DNA from: Endoryza sp044226045 | GTDB lineage: Bacteria; Bacteroidota; Bacteroidia; Chitinophagales; Chitinophagaceae | Direction: 5' to 3' | NCBI GenBank assembly: GCA_044226045.1 | Contig: JBGAHR010000003.1 | Span: 92,124-156,123 of the forward strand | Length of the DNA stretch: 64,000 bases | Part shown: positions 61,442 through 64,000 of the stretch, one piece after another | Layout: each line of letters starts with the position of its first letter | Numbering within the stretch: position 1 is the first letter of the stretch | The notes under the pieces: model-generated | Told to the model about the DNA's origin: nothing | What the model saw: only the letters and a program-made list of their open reading frames with translations | Databases searched by the model: none | Translations under genes and position numbers: made by a program

Positions 61442-61665
61442 CCATCCGTCATTCGTCATTCGTAATCCGTAATCAAATTGGCTCATTGACTAATTGACCA
61501 ATTGACTAATTGTATTTCCATCCGTCATTCGTCATTCGTAATCCGTAATCAAATTGGCTCATTGACCAATTGACTAATTGTATTTCCATCCGTCATCCGT
61601 CATCCGTAATCCGTCATCCGTAATTATCCATTGGCTCATTGACTAATTGACCAATTGACTAATTG
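61442..61665. repeat. Composite tandem array, three units of CGTCATT runs plus TTGACTAA runs
   Basis: Units at 61442-61517, 61518-61585 and 61586-61665. Each starts CCATCCGTC, runs through CGTCATT/CGTAATC heptamers, then TTGGCTCATTGACTAATTG followed by TTGACCAA/TTGACTAA octamers. Units differ in the number of inner heptamers and octamers. The array fills the gap between the convergent secreted-protein and isocitrate dehydrogenase genes, with a period-within-period design. Confidence 0.85.
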
Positions 61666-61667
61666 CT

Positions 61668-63119
61668 TTACTGTCCTTGCGCCAGGCTATAGGCTTTTTT
61701 GTCTCCCCACATGTTCAATAGTTCGAATGAGCAGATTTTGAAATTACCGCTGAGGCTTACATACAGTCCGATGATGTCCTGCTGGTTGAGCGGTTCGCCA
61801 TCCAGGCTTTCGAAGCGGGCGTTGTACTGGTTAACGAGATTGGTGTAGATAGATCCGGTTGGCCATACCTGGGTGCCGCGGTTGCTGATATTGATGAGTT
61901 GAAACTTCACACCGGCATGACGCTGGCATTTCTTGGCGATTTCAGCCGGTTGCTCTTCGCTTTCGATAAACATATCTACCCCTACGATCTTCTCTTCCTG
62001 CATTTCCAGGCTCACCATCATGGGATTTTTTTCCAGTTTGAAAGTCGTTTGAACGGCTGGCTTGTTCGGCAACTTTGGTTTGGCGCCTACCTGCGGCTCC
62101 TTGCCGAAATTTCCGATAATGGCATCTGCAAATTGTGTTGTATTAACGGAGGCTTTTGACTTATCTCCAAAATCACCCGTATGAACACCGCTTTCCAGTG
62201 TATAGAGCAGTGCATTTTCGATGATAGAAGCGTTTTCCATTAGCCCGAGGTGACGAAGCATTGCCAGGCCACTCAGCAGGAGGGCGGTGGGGTTGGCAAT
62301 ATTTTTTCCGGCGATATCCGGGGCCGTTCCATGAACCGCTTCGAATATGCAAATATGGTCGCCGATGTTTGCAGAAGGCGCAAAGCCCAGGCCACCCACC
62401 AGCCCGGCGCAAAGATCACTCACGATATCTCCCTGCAGGTTGGTTAGCACAACCACATCGAAGGTATCGGGACGGGTTACGAGCTTCATGCAGAGGTCAT
62501 CCACAATAACATCATCGGCCTTGAGATCCGGATATTCTTTTGCCACTTCGTAGAAACATTCGAGGAAAAGACCGTCGGTGATCTTCATGATATTCGCCTT
62601 GTGTCCGCAGGTGATTCTTTTCGCGTGTTTCTGACGGGCCATTTCAAAGGCATATCGAATTACCTGAAGACTCCCGGGCCGGGTTATGAAACGACGGCTG
62701 AGGGCAACGTCATGCGTGAGCATGTGTTCAATGCCACCATAGGTGTCTTCGATGTTTTCTCTTATGATTGTTACGTCGATCGGAATACCGGCTTTGCTGA
62801 AAACGGTGTCTACGCCATGCAGGGTTTGAAACACTCTTTTGTTGGCGTAGGTGTTCCAGGTTTTGCGGGCGGTGACGTTTACGCTTTTAACGCCTTTGCC
62901 TTTAGGGGTTTCCATTGGGCCTTTGAAAAGGATGCCGAGCGACTCGATGGTTTGCTGGGCTTCCGGTGTCATGCCGTTGCTGAAGCCTTTGTCGAACACC
63001 CATTTGCCCATTTCTACGAATTCATACTCAAGCGGTACCTGGCCGGCGTTGAAAATTTTCAGGACTGCTTCCATAATTTCCGGGCCGATCCCATCTCCCT
63101 TTGCAACGGCGATTTTCAT
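61668..63119 (-). CDS. icd: NADP-dependent isocitrate dehydrogenase
   Basis: 483 aa, longer than the E. coli enzyme, and fits the form of about 480 residues found in Bacteroidota and rickettsiae. Substrate loop NIEDTYGGIEHML, active-site Tyr/Lys region HKANIMKITDGLF, metal Asp residues in DVIVDDLCMKLVTRPDTFDV, and cofactor part GDHICIFEAVHGTAPDIAGK. About 140 extra C-terminal residues (PTGSIYTNLVNQYNARFESL to the end) are family-specific. It converts isocitrate to 2-oxoglutarate and NADPH. The start at 63119 is followed upstream by a TAAATTTG box. Confidence 0.95.
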   Translation of the reverse strand: MKIAVAKGDGIGPEIMEAVLKIFNAGQVPLEYEFVEMGKWVFDKGFSNGMTPEAQQTIESLGILFKGPMETPKGKGVKSVNVTARKTWNTYANKRVFQTLHGVDTVFSKAGIPIDVTIIRENIEDTYGGIEHMLTHDVALSRRFITRPGSLQVIRYAFEMARQKHAKRITCGHKANIMKITDGLFLECFYEVAKEYPDLKADDVIVDDLCMKLVTRPDTFDVVVLTNLQGDIVSDLCAGLVGGLGFAPSANIGDHICIFEAVHGTAPDIAGKNIANPTALLLSGLAMLRHLGLMENASIIENALLYTLESGVHTGDFGDKSKASVNTTQFADAIIGNFGKEPQVGAKPKLPNKPAVQTTFKLEKNPMMVSLEMQEEKIVGVDMFIESEEQPAEIAKKCQRHAGVKFQLINISNRGTQVWPTGSIYTNLVNQYNARFESLDGEPLNQQDIIGLYVSLSGNFKICSFELLNMWGDKKAYSLAQGQ

Positions 63120-63161
63120 GTGTATGTTATTTTATGAATGTTTGTGAGTTGATTAGGTGCG

Positions 63162-63169
63162 CAAATTTA
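63162..63169 (-). promoter_or_regulatory. Bacteroidota -7 box (TAAATTTG) upstream of icd
   Basis: Minus-strand TAAATTTG, an exact TAnnTTTG match, 43 bases before the icd ATG. No clear -33 box seen. Confidence 0.45.
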
Positions 63170-63259
63170 CTACGCATCCCAGAGATTCCCATTAAAACCT
63201 CCTAATTTGCTTCCATCCGGCAGGTTTTTTGACTATCTTTAATCAGTTAACCTTTCCTA

Positions 63260-63646
63260 ATGGTATCCAAAATATCTGAAGGCATAGAAATCAGCGTAGA
63301 AACGTTTTACCAGCCGGATTATTCTAACCCGGTGTCTGGAGAATTTATGTTTGCCTATCGGATCAATATTGAGAACCATAATAATTTTCCGGTAAAACTT
63401 CATCGACGTCACTGGTATATCGTCGATGGCAGTGGAGGCCACCGGGAAGTGGAGGGAGAAGGTGTTGTGGGCGTACAACCCACTTTGCAACCCGGCGAAA
63501 GATACCAGTATGTAAGCGGTTGTAATCTCCGCACAGAAATGGGCAAGATGTATGGCACTTACCTGATGGAGAACCTGAACAACAAACGCCAGTTTGAAGT
63601 GAACATCCCGGTATTTGAAATGATCGTGCCTTTCAAGATGAATTAG
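63260..63646 (+). CDS. apaG: ApaG-family protein
   Basis: 128 aa, single ApaG/DUF525 domain with an immunoglobulin-like beta fold: VSKISEGIEISVETFYQPDY, YRINIENHNNFPVKLHRRHW, the family core VVGVQPTLQPGERYQYVSGC and MYGTYLMEN. ApaG of other bacteria affects cobalt/magnesium handling or diadenosine tetraphosphate; its real activity is not settled. It diverges from icd and is followed by a strong terminator. Confidence 0.94.
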   Translation: MVSKISEGIEISVETFYQPDYSNPVSGEFMFAYRINIENHNNFPVKLHRRHWYIVDGSGGHREVEGEGVVGVQPTLQPGERYQYVSGCNLRTEMGKMYGTYLMENLNNKRQFEVNIPVFEMIVPFKMN

Positions 63647-63666
63647 TTTGTAAAACGATAATAAAA

Positions 63667-63693
63667 AAACCCGCTCTTTGAAGCGGGTTTTTT
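63667..63693. terminator. Bidirectional terminator between apaG and the OPT transporter gene
   Basis: Perfect 9-bp stem AAACCCGCT/AGCGGGTTT, loop of 6, As on the left and Ts on the right, between convergent genes. Confidence 0.93.
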
Positions 63694-63707
63694 ATAGGTT
63701 AGCTATG

Positions 63708-64000
63708 TTAAAGCTGAACTTTATTTTTTTTCATACCGGTATTGTAAAGCACCCATCCCAAAATGGCAAACGCAATTACGCCGAGCAGGAAATAATTGGT
63801 CTCCCCTAATGAGCCGGACAGGTTCTCTTCAAAATTAATTTTTGCAAGCTTGGCAGAAACGGAAGGACTGGCTTGCATGAAGGCTACGATAACACCGGCA
63901 AGTGCACCCCCGGCAACGAGTCCGGTGGCAAATAAATTTCCTTTCCGGAGATCTTCCTCTTCTTCTTCACCTCCTGTTTCTTTCTTGTTTTTCTTGTGAC
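63708..64000 (-). CDS. C-terminal end of an OPT-family oligopeptide transporter
   Basis: The gene enters from the right edge and stops at TAA 63710-63708. About 97 codons are visible: a charged Lys/Glu loop (HKKNKKETGGEEEEEDLRKG), then NLFATGLVAGGALAGVIVAF, a linker, and a last membrane helix YFLLGVIAFAILGWVLYNTG with a basic end. The NLFATGLVAGGALAGV motif near the end is that of OPT transporters, which carry short peptides or metal-chelator complexes. Assignment rests on this tail only. Confidence 0.7.
   Translation of the reverse strand, partial: HKKNKKETGGEEEEEDLRKGNLFATGLVAGGALAGVIVAFMQASPSVSAKLAKINFEENLSGSLGETNYFLLGVIAFAILGWVLYNTGMKKNKVQL

Noticed and set aside
1..64000. Insertion sequences, prophage genes or an origin of replication
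   Set aside because: No transposase, integrase, phage structural gene or dnaA/parAB context is present in the window.

Overview
The window is chromosomal DNA of a Bacteroidota bacterium, most likely of the Chitinophagaceae/Chitinophagales type. The evidence is a complete gldKLMN cluster (type IX secretion and gliding), four TonB-dependent receptors, a sigma/FecR/STN cell-surface signalling set, LytTR two-component genes, TAnnTTTG promoter boxes, and Bacteroidota-typical proteins of the DUF4271, DUF4783 and DUF6934 types. It comes from a draft or metagenome assembly: single Ns stand at 14992 and 19344, and the second joins two near-identical copies of one 703-bp segment.

Layout. 1-7.2 kb: end of a MarR regulator, a serine hydrolase, a decayed YoeB/YefM toxin-antitoxin pair, two small cysteine-rich secreted proteins, a CocE-type hydrolase, a LytS/LytTR pair and a HigA-like regulator whose AbiEii-type partner is only a stub. 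7.6-13.5 kb: ECF sigma factor, FecR anti-sigma, an STN surface-repeat protein and a TonB receptor. 13.5-16.7 kb is an accessory patch: an NTF2-like protein, a HipB-like regulator behind four evenly spaced palindromic operators, a DUF6934 gene with a 47-aa partner, a frame-broken lipoprotein gene, palindromes, five tandem hairpins and tRNA-Arg(CCG). 16.7-21 kb: MarC, a Dph6-type ATPase and an M1 peptidase. 21-27.3 kb is a vitamin B12 regulon: nrdB-nrdA and a btuB-like receptor, each behind a cobalamin riboswitch. 27.3-28 kb is a repeat-rich spacer with a truncated PepSY-like gene.

28-44.5 kb: a cytochrome-like lipoprotein, a TonB receptor, an amino-acid permease, a Cys/Met-type PLP enzyme, a TolC plus HlyD efflux pair, gpsA, hemW, an Omp85/TamA-like protein, DUF4271-hemD and a YyaL/DUF255 protein. 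44.6-49.5 kb: gldK-gldL-gldM-gldN with a Bacteroidota promoter in front and a terminator behind. 49.8-58.9 kb, minus strand: uvrC with a lipoprotein, a second sigma factor with a membrane-anchored partner, and gpmI with a small membrane protein and a heme-type TonB receptor. 59-64 kb: DUF4783-nadC-SUI1, a secreted protein, a composite repeat array, an NADP isocitrate dehydrogenase, apaG and the end of an OPT transporter.

Two themes run across the window. One is decay of toxin-antitoxin-type modules and other accessory genes. The other is a family of short-period intergenic repeats (GTTTGCG/GTTTACG heptamers and their inverted arms, CGTCATT/TTGACTAA units) at gene ends. Core metabolic and secretion genes are intact.
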